Shown here: positions 7,229-14,182 of the stretch, piece by piece
Position numbering within the stretch: position 1 is the first letter of the stretch
Layout of the letters: each line of letters begins with the position of its first letter
Origin: CAYXZO01 sp964469505
Lineage (GTDB): Bacteria > Fidelibacterota > UBA8477 > JABMPR01
Assembly: GCA_964469505.1 (NCBI GenBank)
Contig: CAYXZO010000050.1
Span: 1 to 16,610 of the forward strand
Direction of reading: 5' to 3'
DNA: 16,610 bases
Notes under the pieces: generated by a model
The model's input: the letters and a program-made list of their open reading frames with translations, nothing else
The model's database searches: none
Told to the model about the DNA's origin: nothing
Made by a program: the position numbers and the translations under genes

Positions 7229-8669
7229 GGAAGCGGAAAAAACCATTCAGGAACGCAGCATTCCCGGGCAGAGCGCCGTTCTGTTACCGGAACCGGATGT
7301 TCCCACCCGTAAGCCGGAAGAATTGCTACCGGCCCATCTGCTGCGTAAATCCGAGCCCCGCTTGCCCGAGGTTTCGGAACCGGAGCTGGTGCGGCACTAC
7401 CTAAACCTTTCCGTCAAGAATCACCACGTGGATAAAGGATTCTACCCCCTGGGCAGCTGCACCATGAAATACAACCCCAAAATCAACGAATGGACGGCTG
7501 CGGCGGGGATTTTCCGGGACGCCCATCCATGGCAACCGGAAGAGTTGAGCCAGGCCCAGTTGCGGGTCATGGGGGAGCTGGATGAGTATCTCCGGGCGGT
7601 GACCGGAATGAGTCGGTTCACCCTGCAGCCTGCCGCCGGCGCTCAGGGAGAACTAACTGGCGTGCTCATCATGCGCCGCTATCATCTGGCCCGGGGGAAT
7701 CAAAAAAGCGAAATCATCATCCCCGACTCGGCCCACGGTACTAATCCCGCTTCTGTAGCCATGGGGGGGTTCAAGCCGGTGACCATCAAGAGCAGTCCCG
7801 ATGGCAGCGTAGACCTGGAGGACCTCCGACGCCATGTTTCCGAAGCCACTGCCGGCTTGATGCTTACCAACCCAAACACCCTGGGCCTTTTCGAGAACAA
7901 TCTACCGGAGATATCCCGCCTAATCCACGAGGTGGACGGGTTGATGTACATGGACGGAGCCAACCTGAACGCTTTGTTGGGTTATGTAAAACCTGCCGAC
8001 CTGGGCTTCGATATCACTCACATCAACCTGCACAAAACTTTTTCCACCCCCCATGGAGGCGGTGGTCCCGGCGCCGGTCCCATCGGAGTGGTGGAAAAGC
8101 TGGAACCTTATTTACCGGTGCCTCTGGTGGAGCGCACGGAAAACGGCTGGCGGCTGAATTGGGATCGCCCCCAAAGCATTGGTCGCCTCCACACCTTCTA
8201 CGGCAATTTCGGGGTGCTGGTGCGGGCCTGGACCTATTTCCGCCTTATGGGACCCGAGGGCTTGAAGGAGATCACCCGCAATGCCCTGCTGAATGCCAAT
8301 TACCTGCGGACCAAATTGGAAAAAAGCTACGATTTGCCCTATAAACGTCCGGCCATGCACGAATTCGTGCTTTCGGCCATCCGCCAGAAACAGAAAGGTG
8401 TGCGGGCGCTGGATATCGCCAAGCGCTTGCTGGACTTCGGTTTGCACGCGCCCACCATATACTTTCCCCTCATCGTCAAGGAAGCCTTGATGATTGAGCC
8501 TACCGAGAGTGAGAGCAAGGCCACCCTGGATTATTTCATTGAAGTGATGGAGCGGATCGCTCGGGAAGCTGAAGAAAATCCGGAAGTAGTAACTTCGGCC
8601 CCCCATAATACCCCCATCCGCCGGGTGGATGAAACCAGGGCCAACCGTCAGCTAAAAATTCGCTGGTGA
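7221..8669 (+). CDS. gcvPB: Glycine dehydrogenase (decarboxylating) subunit 2
   Basis: A 482-residue C-terminal subunit of the split P-protein of the glycine cleavage system. It uses pyridoxal phosphate to decarboxylate glycine and passes the aminomethyl group to lipoyl-H protein. GFYPLGSCTMKYNPK near residues 73-87 and the PLP-lysine word HKTFSTPHGGG (K272) identify it. Its length is normal for subunit 2 of the two-subunit form, not the fused form of about 950 residues. The partner gcvPA, usually adjacent, is not in the window: alaS is directly upstream and lysA directly downstream. The other glycine cleavage genes are also absent here. ATG 7221 overlaps the alaS stop by 8 bp. Confidence 0.95.
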   Translation: MIKEAEKTIQERSIPGQSAVLLPEPDVPTRKPEELLPAHLLRKSEPRLPEVSEPELVRHYLNLSVKNHHVDKGFYPLGSCTMKYNPKINEWTAAAGIFRDAHPWQPEELSQAQLRVMGELDEYLRAVTGMSRFTLQPAAGAQGELTGVLIMRRYHLARGNQKSEIIIPDSAHGTNPASVAMGGFKPVTIKSSPDGSVDLEDLRRHVSEATAGLMLTNPNTLGLFENNLPEISRLIHEVDGLMYMDGANLNALLGYVKPADLGFDITHINLHKTFSTPHGGGGPGAGPIGVVEKLEPYLPVPLVERTENGWRLNWDRPQSIGRLHTFYGNFGVLVRAWTYFRLMGPEGLKEITRNALLNANYLRTKLEKSYDLPYKRPAMHEFVLSAIRQKQKGVRALDIAKRLLDFGLHAPTIYFPLIVKEALMIEPTESESKATLDYFIEVMERIAREAEENPEVVTSAPHNTPIRRVDETRANRQLKIRW

Positions 8670-8676
8670 ATTCTGC

Positions 8677-9963
8677 TTGCCGGTGCATCCCTTCCACTAC
8701 CAACAGGATCACCTCTGGTGTGAAACCGTTCCCCTGGAACGGATAGCCGCCGAGTTTCAAACTCCCGTTTTCGTTTACAGCCGCGCCGCCCTGGAACACA
8801 ACCTTCGCTTTCTCCAGGAAATCTTCCAGCCCTTTGGCATTGAGCTACTGTATGCCGTGAAGGCCAATCCTAATCCCCATCTCCTCCGTCTCATCCGGCA
8901 GGCGGGGCTAGGGGCGGACATCGTTTCGGGAGGGGAGTTGTACCTCTGTCAGCGGGCCGGTTTCACTGGCGGACAGTTGACCTACACAGGAGTCGGCAAA
9001 ACCGCCGCGGAATTGTCGCAGGCCCTGGCGACGGGAGTGGCCCACTTCACCGCCGAGAGCCGCTTCGAACTGGAACTGTTGGAGAAACTGTGTACCGAAC
9101 GGGGAGCTAAAGCCACGGTGTTGCTGCGCGTCAACCCAGACATAGATGCCGGGACCCATCCTCACATTTCCACTGGCATGCGCCACAACAAATTCGGTCT
9201 GCCAGTGGAGGAGGTGCGACGGATTTTTGCTGAGCGGGATCGTTTCCCCCACCTGGATTTCCGGGGGCTGCATGCCCACCTGGGTTCCCAGATTTCCAGG
9301 GCGGAGCCTTACGAGCAGCTGATTGAGCGACTGGATGATCTGGTCCGCTCCCTGGAGCAAGAGGGGCATCGGTTGGATCACATCGACCTGGGGGGTGGTT
9401 TCGGGGTGGACTATCGGCGGCCCCTGGACGGGGTTGAACCTTATCGTTCCACCCTGGAGCGCATCGCCCGCAAGGCCCGCCAGGTTTTTCCCACCGCCCG
9501 GTTGTTTGTGGAGCCGGGGCGGATTCTGGTTTCTGACGTGGGACTACTCCTGACCCGCGTGTTGGGAGTAAAGAGCAATGGGGACCGAATCTTTGTGGTG
9601 GTGGACGCGGCCATGACGGACCTGCTGAGGCCAGCCTTGTATCAGGCCAACCACGCCGTGTTGCCGGTGCGAGCCACATCTGAGCGTTTGGTGGCTGACT
9701 TGGTGGGACCGGTGTGCGAAACCGCCGATACCTTCGCCGTGGATCGAGAACTGCCCCGGGTGCGACGGGGTGATTTGCTGGTGCTGGCCAATGCCGGAGC
9801 CTACGGGGCTACCATGGGCTCCAACTACAACAGTCGACCCCTGGCGACGGAGGTCCTGGTGGAAGAAGGGGAAGTGACGATAATCCGCCCGCGCCAGACT
9901 CTGGAGGAGCTGGCGGCCACCTACGGGTTGCCAGCAGTTGACAAAGAGACAGGGATTAACTAA
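8677..9963 (+). CDS. lysA: Diaminopimelate decarboxylase
   Basis: A 428-residue PLP enzyme (EC 4.1.1.20) of alanine-racemase fold III, making L-lysine from meso-diaminopimelate in the last step of lysine synthesis. YAVKAN carries the PLP lysine K62. HLGSQI, DLGGGFGVDY (phosphate binding), EPGRILV, GPVCETADTFA (the cysteine completes the active site across the dimer) and GAYGATMGSNYNSRP follow in the usual order, and the length is typical. GPVCETAD and the small size favour DAP decarboxylase over arginine or carboxynorspermidine decarboxylases. The start is uncertain: TTG 8677 is taken, but GTG 8683 is equally near, and neither has a clear Shine-Dalgarno, so re-initiation seven bases after the gcvPB stop is likely. 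Confidence 0.94.
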   Translation: MPVHPFHYQQDHLWCETVPLERIAAEFQTPVFVYSRAALEHNLRFLQEIFQPFGIELLYAVKANPNPHLLRLIRQAGLGADIVSGGELYLCQRAGFTGGQLTYTGVGKTAAELSQALATGVAHFTAESRFELELLEKLCTERGAKATVLLRVNPDIDAGTHPHISTGMRHNKFGLPVEEVRRIFAERDRFPHLDFRGLHAHLGSQISRAEPYEQLIERLDDLVRSLEQEGHRLDHIDLGGGFGVDYRRPLDGVEPYRSTLERIARKARQVFPTARLFVEPGRILVSDVGLLLTRVLGVKSNGDRIFVVVDAAMTDLLRPALYQANHAVLPVRATSERLVADLVGPVCETADTFAVDRELPRVRRGDLLVLANAGAYGATMGSNYNSRPLATEVLVEEGEVTIIRPRQTLEELAATYGLPAVDKETGIN

Positions 9964-9975
9964 CCTTTACGCACC

Positions 9976-9983
9976 GGGAGGTG
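9976..9983 (+). promoter_or_regulatory. ridA: Strong ribosome binding site fixing the ridA start
   Basis: GGGAGGTG lies five bases before ATG 9989. It rules against the longer in-frame TTG start at 9938, which would overlap lysA and add 17 residues not typical of the family. Confidence 0.75.
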
Positions 9984-9988
9984 CCCAT

Positions 9989-10372
9989 ATGAAGCAGATT
10001 GTCAAAACAACCGATGCACCGGCGGCTATCGGACCTTACAATCAGGCCGTGATCATTGGTGATTTAGTGTTTACCGCCGGGCAGATAGCCCTCGACCCCA
10101 ACACGGGTAAACTCATCGAAGGTTCCTTTCGGGACCGGGTTCGGCGGGTCATGGAAAACCTGCGGGCCGTTTTGGAAGCGGCCGGCAGTGATTTCTCCAA
10201 GGTTTTGAAGGTTACCATTTACGTGACCGACCTGGCGGCCTTTGGAGAACTGAATCAGATTTACGGTGAATATTTTCCAGACGGGGAGCAGGCGCCGGCC
10301 AGGTCCACGGTGCAGGTGGCGGCGCTGCCCCTAGGAACCGACGTAGAAATCGATATGGTGGCTTACCGATGA
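9989..10372 (+). CDS. ridA: RidA family enamine/imine deaminase
   Basis: A 127-residue member of the RidA (YjgF/YER057c/UK114) family, normally a cytoplasmic trimer. It hydrolyses reactive enamine/imine intermediates such as 2-aminoacrylate released by PLP enzymes. The N-terminal word AIGPYNQAV, the VFTAGQIALDP segment, the key arginine R105 in PARSTVQVAALP and E120 in VEIDMVAYR are all present, which suits the active RidA subgroup. It follows directly after two PLP enzyme genes, a sensible setting for clearing their damaging by-products, although that link is inferred. Its TGA overlaps the ATG of the lipid kinase gene (ATGA at 10369-10372). Confidence 0.95.
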   Translation: MKQIVKTTDAPAAIGPYNQAVIIGDLVFTAGQIALDPNTGKLIEGSFRDRVRRVMENLRAVLEAAGSDFSKVLKVTIYVTDLAAFGELNQIYGEYFPDGEQAPARSTVQVAALPLGTDVEIDMVAYR

Positions 10373-11262
10373 CGACACAACGTTTTGCCTTTATCATCAA
10401 TCCCGAAGCTGGGGGCGGTCGGGGACACCAGTTGAAACCGTTGCTGGAATACCGGCTGAGGCGGCAGAACGTACCCCATGACATCCACGAGACGATTTCG
10501 GTAAATCACACCCGGGAGATAATTCGTTCCCTGCCTCGGCAGGTGATTATTGTCAGCGTGGGTGGGGATGGTACCATGAACAATATCCTCAATGCCCTAG
10601 GCTCGGAAGCTCAAGGCCGGATTTTTGGTTTGATTCCCTGCGGCCGGGCCAACAGTCTGGCCCGCACCAGTGGTATACCCCGCAACCTAAGTCGGGCCCT
10701 GCGAGTACTGCTCCGGGGAGAAGCCAAAACTGTAGACCTGGGGCGGGTCAACGGGCACCTGTTCATCAACGGAGTAGGGATCGGATTTGACGGCCGTTTG
10801 AATCTGGAGCAACGGGCGGTATCCAATCTGGAAGGACCGTTGTTTTATGCCGTGTCCTTCAGTCGCTCCTGGCGTCGTTTCCGGCCGCTGGACATTTCCC
10901 TCAATTTGGACGGCCGGGCTTTCCATACCAAAGTTTACCAGCTGGCGGTGGGCAATGGTTCCTACATTGACGGGGGTTTTCGGCTTACTCCCGACGCCCG
11001 TCCCGACGACGGGCTACTAGATGTGGCCTGGCTGGAACCCATTCCCCGCCGCCGTATTCTCATGCGGCTGCATCGCCTACGGGATGGTAAAATCACCAAG
11101 ATCCCGGGGGTGGGATTGCAGCAGGCCAGTCGGGTTGAAACCCGCAGCAACGAGTCTTTGCCGGTTCTGGCCGACGGCGAGCTACTAGAATTTGACGGCA
11201 ATTCGGTAACCATTGATATTCTTCCGGCGGCGGTCAAGGTTATTGGCAACTGGCCCAATTAA
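10369..11262 (+). CDS. Diacylglycerol/sphingosine-kinase-fold lipid kinase
   Basis: A 297-residue soluble lipid kinase of the DagK/YegS/LCB5 family. It should transfer phosphate from ATP to a lipid hydroxyl at the membrane surface. Seen in order: the N-terminal IINPEAGGGRG (9-19); the nucleotide loop VGGDGTMNNILNAL with GGDGT at 65-69; CGRANSLARTSGIP in place of the common GTxNDFA word; INGVGIGFDG; and C-terminal TPDARPDDGLLDV and LADGE. The length is typical. The GRANSLA word lacks the aspartate of GTxND and looks more like the GSGNALA word of eukaryotic sphingosine kinases, so the substrate (diacylglycerol, a sphingoid base or another lipid) is open. It is translationally coupled to ridA by a 4-bp overlap. 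Confidence 0.92.
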   Translation: MTTQRFAFIINPEAGGGRGHQLKPLLEYRLRRQNVPHDIHETISVNHTREIIRSLPRQVIIVSVGGDGTMNNILNALGSEAQGRIFGLIPCGRANSLARTSGIPRNLSRALRVLLRGEAKTVDLGRVNGHLFINGVGIGFDGRLNLEQRAVSNLEGPLFYAVSFSRSWRRFRPLDISLNLDGRAFHTKVYQLAVGNGSYIDGGFRLTPDARPDDGLLDVAWLEPIPRRRILMRLHRLRDGKITKIPGVGLQQASRVETRSNESLPVLADGELLEFDGNSVTIDILPAAVKVIGNWPN

Positions 11263-11698
11263 CAGGTATTTGATTCTGCTGCTGGTGGTGGGCGGTATCA
11301 CAGTTCAGGCCGCACCCCACCCCCAGCCCACGGATTCGACTAAAGTCAAGAATCCACGCACGGCACTCTGGCTGGGAATAATCCCCGGGGCGGGGCAGCT
11401 TTATAACGGTGCTTATTGGAAAGCGGGGGCCTACGTAGGAGCGTTTGCCTACTATTTCCGCTTGTGGTGGCAGCGGGCGGAACTCTACCGGCAGGACCCT
11501 AACGGCACCACTTATCGCAAGCGCAACGATGCCGCCTGGATGACCGCCCTGGTATGGGCCATGAGTTTATTGGATGCCTATGTGGATGCCCAACTTTCAG
11601 ACTTTAAAGCCTATCCTCTGCCGGAGGCGGTTCCATTGGATAGTCTGGCTTTGAATACAGCTCAAGAGAAAGGTAGGAGAGATGGCGGAAAACCGTGA
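11243..11698 (+). CDS. Small membrane protein, DUF5683-like
   Basis: About 151 residues. An N-terminal hydrophobic segment preceded by an arginine, ending near VQAAPHP, reads as a signal peptide or anchor. The core fits the DUF5683 pattern: NPRTALWLGIIPGAGQLYNG, YWKAGAYVGAFAYY, and later a membrane segment ending in LDAYVDAQLSDF. The family is common in Bacteroidota and relatives and its function is unknown. The start is unsure: TTG 11243 has only CAAGG three bases away, and TTG 11213 and TTG 11270 are in frame. It overlaps the 3' end of the lipid kinase gene and, by 17 bp, the start of the transporter gene. Confidence 0.8.
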   Translation: MATGPINRYLILLLVVGGITVQAAPHPQPTDSTKVKNPRTALWLGIIPGAGQLYNGAYWKAGAYVGAFAYYFRLWWQRAELYRQDPNGTTYRKRNDAAWMTALVWAMSLLDAYVDAQLSDFKAYPLPEAVPLDSLALNTAQEKGRRDGGKP

Positions 11699-13049
11699 AC
11701 ACTGGGGATCACGCATTGGATTTATTCTGGCGGCAGCCGGATCAGCCATCGGGCTGGGTAACGTCTGGAAATTCCCCTACATCGCCGGTGAGAACGGGGG
11801 CGCGGCTTTTGTTTTCATCTATCTGATCTGCATTGCCTTCATCGGACTACCGGTGCTAATCGGAGAAATTCTGTTGGGTCGCACCGCCCAACGCAATCCC
11901 GTGGGAACCTTTCGCCGTTTGAGCGGCAAACCCTTCTGGGTGGCCGTGGGCGGAATGGGTGTGGCGGCGGGCTTCATCATTCTTTCCTACTACAGCGTGG
12001 TAGGCGGGTGGTGCCTGGGCTACATCGTGGAATCCCTGCGGGGGTCCTTCTTCTCTTTCCAGGAATCACAGCAGACCGCCAATCTGTTCAAGGGGCTCAC
12101 CGCCAATGTGAGCTGGATCGTGGGCTATCACGCCCTGTTTTCCCTCCTCACCATTGGTATCGTTTACTTCGGGGTTCAGGGGGGAATTGAGCGGGGTTCC
12201 AAAATTCTGATGCCCCTTTTGTTTTTGATCATTTTCATTCTGGTAATCCGAGGTTTGACCCTACCAGGTTCAGGTAAAGGTATGGCCTTTTTGTGGAATC
12301 CGGTCTGGAGCAAGGTCACAGGCAAGTCTGTGTTGCTGGCTCTGGGGCACGCCTTTTTCACCCTGAGCCTGGGCATGGGTGCCATGATGACCTACGGTAG
12401 TTATACCTCCAAGAAGGACAACCTGCCCTGGTCGGCCCTCAACATCGTGGTCCTGGATACCCTCATTGCTCTCATGGCGGGTATCGCCATTTTCACCGCT
12501 GTTTTCGCCACCGGTTTACGTCCCGACGCGGGGCCGGGACTCATTTTCCACACTCTGCCTTTGGTTTTCAACAAGATGCCCGGCGGCGCCTTTTTCGCCA
12601 TTCTCTTCTTCGTGCTGCTGACCATCGCAGCTCTCACTTCCGCCATTTCCCTGCTGGAGGTGGTAGTAGCCTATTTCGTGGACGAACGGAGTTGGCAACG
12701 GCACCGGGCGGTGCTGGTTTTCGGCGCCGTCATTTTCCTAGCCGGGGTGCCTAGCGCCCTTTCCAGCAATGTACTCAAAGATTTCACTCTGTTCGGCCTC
12801 ACCGTCTTCGATGCGGTGGATTATCTGGCGGCTAACATTCTCCTGCCATTAGGGGGCTTAATGATATCGGTTTTCATTGCCTGGGAGTGGGGCCTAAAGG
12901 AAGCTATGGAACACCTGCGCCAGGGCGCCGAACAATTCTTCCAAAACTACCCCTGGGTGGGCAGCCTTTGGGGCTTCACCGTGCGCTGGGTGGCGCCGCT
13001 GTTGATCCTGCTGGTGTTCCTCAACTCCATCGGTATTTTAAAACTTTGA
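11682..13049 (+). CDS. Neurotransmitter:sodium symporter family transporter
   Basis: A 455-residue inner-membrane transporter of the NSS/SNF family (LeuT, MhsT and Tyt1 relatives), expected to import an amino acid with sodium. TM1 has GSAIGLGNVWKFPY; N27 aligns exactly with the LeuT sodium ligand of the same number, and K30 replaces the LeuT gating arginine R30. AENREHWGSRIG before TM1 is also LeuT-like. By eye about 11 membrane segments are present, ending LLILLVFLNSIGI, as in MhsT and Tyt1 and unlike the 12 of LeuT. The substrate cannot be read from the sequence. ATG 11682 has AAAGGT at 11669-11674. A terminator-like hairpin follows at 13105, so this is probably the last gene of the long operon. 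Confidence 0.95.
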   Translation: MAENREHWGSRIGFILAAAGSAIGLGNVWKFPYIAGENGGAAFVFIYLICIAFIGLPVLIGEILLGRTAQRNPVGTFRRLSGKPFWVAVGGMGVAAGFIILSYYSVVGGWCLGYIVESLRGSFFSFQESQQTANLFKGLTANVSWIVGYHALFSLLTIGIVYFGVQGGIERGSKILMPLLFLIIFILVIRGLTLPGSGKGMAFLWNPVWSKVTGKSVLLALGHAFFTLSLGMGAMMTYGSYTSKKDNLPWSALNIVVLDTLIALMAGIAIFTAVFATGLRPDAGPGLIFHTLPLVFNKMPGGAFFAILFFVLLTIAALTSAISLLEVVVAYFVDERSWQRHRAVLVFGAVIFLAGVPSALSSNVLKDFTLFGLTVFDAVDYLAANILLPLGGLMISVFIAWEWGLKEAMEHLRQGAEQFFQNYPWVGSLWGFTVRWVAPLLILLVFLNSIGILKL

Positions 13050-13104
13050 AACGGATAAAAGCTGCTGACTGAGCATAAAAAACAACTGATACACAACTGG
13101 TTAG

Positions 13105-13147
13105 AGCCGCTGCTTAAAGGAACGCCTTTAGCGGCTTTGTTCTTTTT
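13105..13147 (+). terminator. Intrinsic terminator after the transporter gene
   Basis: AGCCGC (13105-13110) pairs with GCGGCT (13131-13136), and TAAAGG (13115-13120) pairs with CCTTTA (13125-13130) around the loop AACG, leaving a four-base bulge on the 5' side. The T-rich run TTGTTCTTTTT (13137-13147) follows at once. This is the clearest terminator in the window. Its T tract coincides with the first canonical start codon (TTG 13137) of the next gene. Confidence 0.72.
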
Positions 13148-13934
13148 CGGTCGCCACAGCGCCGCCGCCTACCTAGAGCGTAAAGCTCTAACGGCGCCGG
13201 TGACGGGCGAAGACTGGTTCCTGACGGCCGGCCTGCTATTCGCCCTAGCCGTTGTTTGGAGCTGGACCAAGCCCCAGGATGAAGGGAAGAATTTGAAACC
13301 GGCCCTTCGCTGGCGAGGCCTGATTTTCTTTATCCTGGCTTGGCTGGCCTGGGGCCAGACCTCCAGACCCTCAGACTTCTGGCTGATTCCGGCGGCGGTG
13401 GCCGGCACCGCTTTTGCGAGACGCCGGACTCTGGTCAAAATTCTCTTATGGGAATTAGCGGTAGGGGTGACCTTTATACTTGCCTGGCCAGCTAAGGTTT
13501 CGGCTTTAACCAGTGGGTTATATGCTTTGCCATATTTATTGGGGGTATTGAGTAGGCAGTTTCTACTCCAGGCCGCACGGAGGGATGTATCGCCACAACA
13601 CCGGCAGAAATGGCGGGAATGGGCCTACCTGGCCCTGGCGAGTAGCCTTTTCACCGGTATCATGGCCTGGGATTGGCCCTTACTTCTTACCGGAGCCCTG
13701 ATCCTTCCCGGATACCGCCGAATGTGGAAAGCGGAAACACCTGAAACCGCCGGTTGGGCTCAATATCGGTTGCTGCTGGTGGTACCGGTGGTCAGTGGTC
13801 TGTTGAACTGGTGGTGGCTGGGGATGGTTCTGGTTTTAGCGGGGGTGTGCCGCTGGTCGGCACCGGAAGGAAAACCCTGCCCCGCAGTGAGTTTTCAAGA
13901 ATGGCACCGTTCGCCGGTGCCGACGGGGGAATAA
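13137..13934 (+). CDS. Tryptophan-rich multi-pass membrane protein, unknown function
   Basis: About 265 residues with no family I can name. It is almost wholly hydrophobic, with seven to nine membrane segments (roughly residues 29-43, 61-73, 81-94, 102-117, 123-138, 162-177, 180-192 and two in 212-241). Basic loops such as RRRTLVK and QAARRDVSPQHRQKWR suggest cytoplasmic turns. Twenty tryptophans are countable (about 7.5%), including WWW near residue 223, far above usual. Size and topology would suit a UbiA-type prenyltransferase, but the aspartate-rich NDxxD motifs are missing. The start is doubtful: TTG 13137 lies in the terminator T tract and has no Shine-Dalgarno, and the frame is open upstream to 13059 without ATG, GTG or TTG. 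GTG 13200 is the next candidate. It precedes the ferredoxin and reductase genes by 53 bp, which suggests a shared task. Confidence 0.7.
   Translation: MFFFGRHSAAAYLERKALTAPVTGEDWFLTAGLLFALAVVWSWTKPQDEGKNLKPALRWRGLIFFILAWLAWGQTSRPSDFWLIPAAVAGTAFARRRTLVKILLWELAVGVTFILAWPAKVSALTSGLYALPYLLGVLSRQFLLQAARRDVSPQHRQKWREWAYLALASSLFTGIMAWDWPLLLTGALILPGYRRMWKAETPETAGWAQYRLLLVVPVVSGLLNWWWLGMVLVLAGVCRWSAPEGKPCPAVSFQEWHRSPVPTGE
13903..13921 (+). other. Perfect 7-bp hairpin at the 3' end of the membrane protein gene
   Basis: GGCACCG (13903-13909) and CGGTGCC (13915-13921) flank the loop TTCGC, close to the stop codon at 13932-13934. No T tract follows directly (only TTTT at 13941-13944), so it is not a standard terminator. 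It might stabilise the transcript end or weaken read-through into the ferredoxin gene. Confidence 0.45.
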
Positions 13935-13987
13935 GAGAGGTTTTCATTCGTGGCTAAACACTGACTAACTTGTAAGGATATAGAGTC

Positions 13988-14182
13988 ATGATAGAGATAC
14001 GAGAAAATCTGTGCGATTTCTGTGGGGCCTGTGTTAGTGTGTGCCCGGTGGATGCCATGGAGCTGAAGGAGACTCAGCTTTCCATCGACCCCCACACCTG
14101 CACCGATTGCGAACTCTGTGTCTGGGTTTGCCCCATCGGCGTTTTAAAGAAAGTGGAGTCTTCGGAGGTGCCCCATGCCTGA
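13988..14182 (+). CDS. 8-Fe ferredoxin, 2[4Fe-4S]
   Basis: A 64-residue bacterial-type ferredoxin with two CxxCxxCxxxCP motifs: C9, C12, C15, C19 and C38, C41, C44, C48. It should carry two low-potential 4Fe-4S clusters and pass single electrons in the cytoplasm. By the usual pattern, the last cysteine of each motif ligates the other cluster. AAGGA (13973-13977) serves as the ribosome site ten bases before ATG 13988. The gene overlaps the flavoprotein gene by 8 bp, strong evidence that the two products are made together; the ferredoxin is the likely electron donor to that reductase. This is inference from context plus what is known of archaeal geranylgeranyl reductases, which can use ferredoxin. 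Confidence 0.95.
   Translation: MIEIRENLCDFCGACVSVCPVDAMELKETQLSIDPHTCTDCELCVWVCPIGVLKKVESSEVPHA

Noticed and set aside
8112..8606. Minus-strand frame of 164 codons opposite gcvPB
   Set aside because: It lies wholly inside a clear glycine decarboxylase gene and reads as an antisense shadow.
9131..9679. Minus-strand frame of 182 codons opposite lysA
   Set aside because: Very rich in Pro, Gly and Arg, as expected for the antisense of GC-rich coding sequence; lysA motifs occupy the plus strand.
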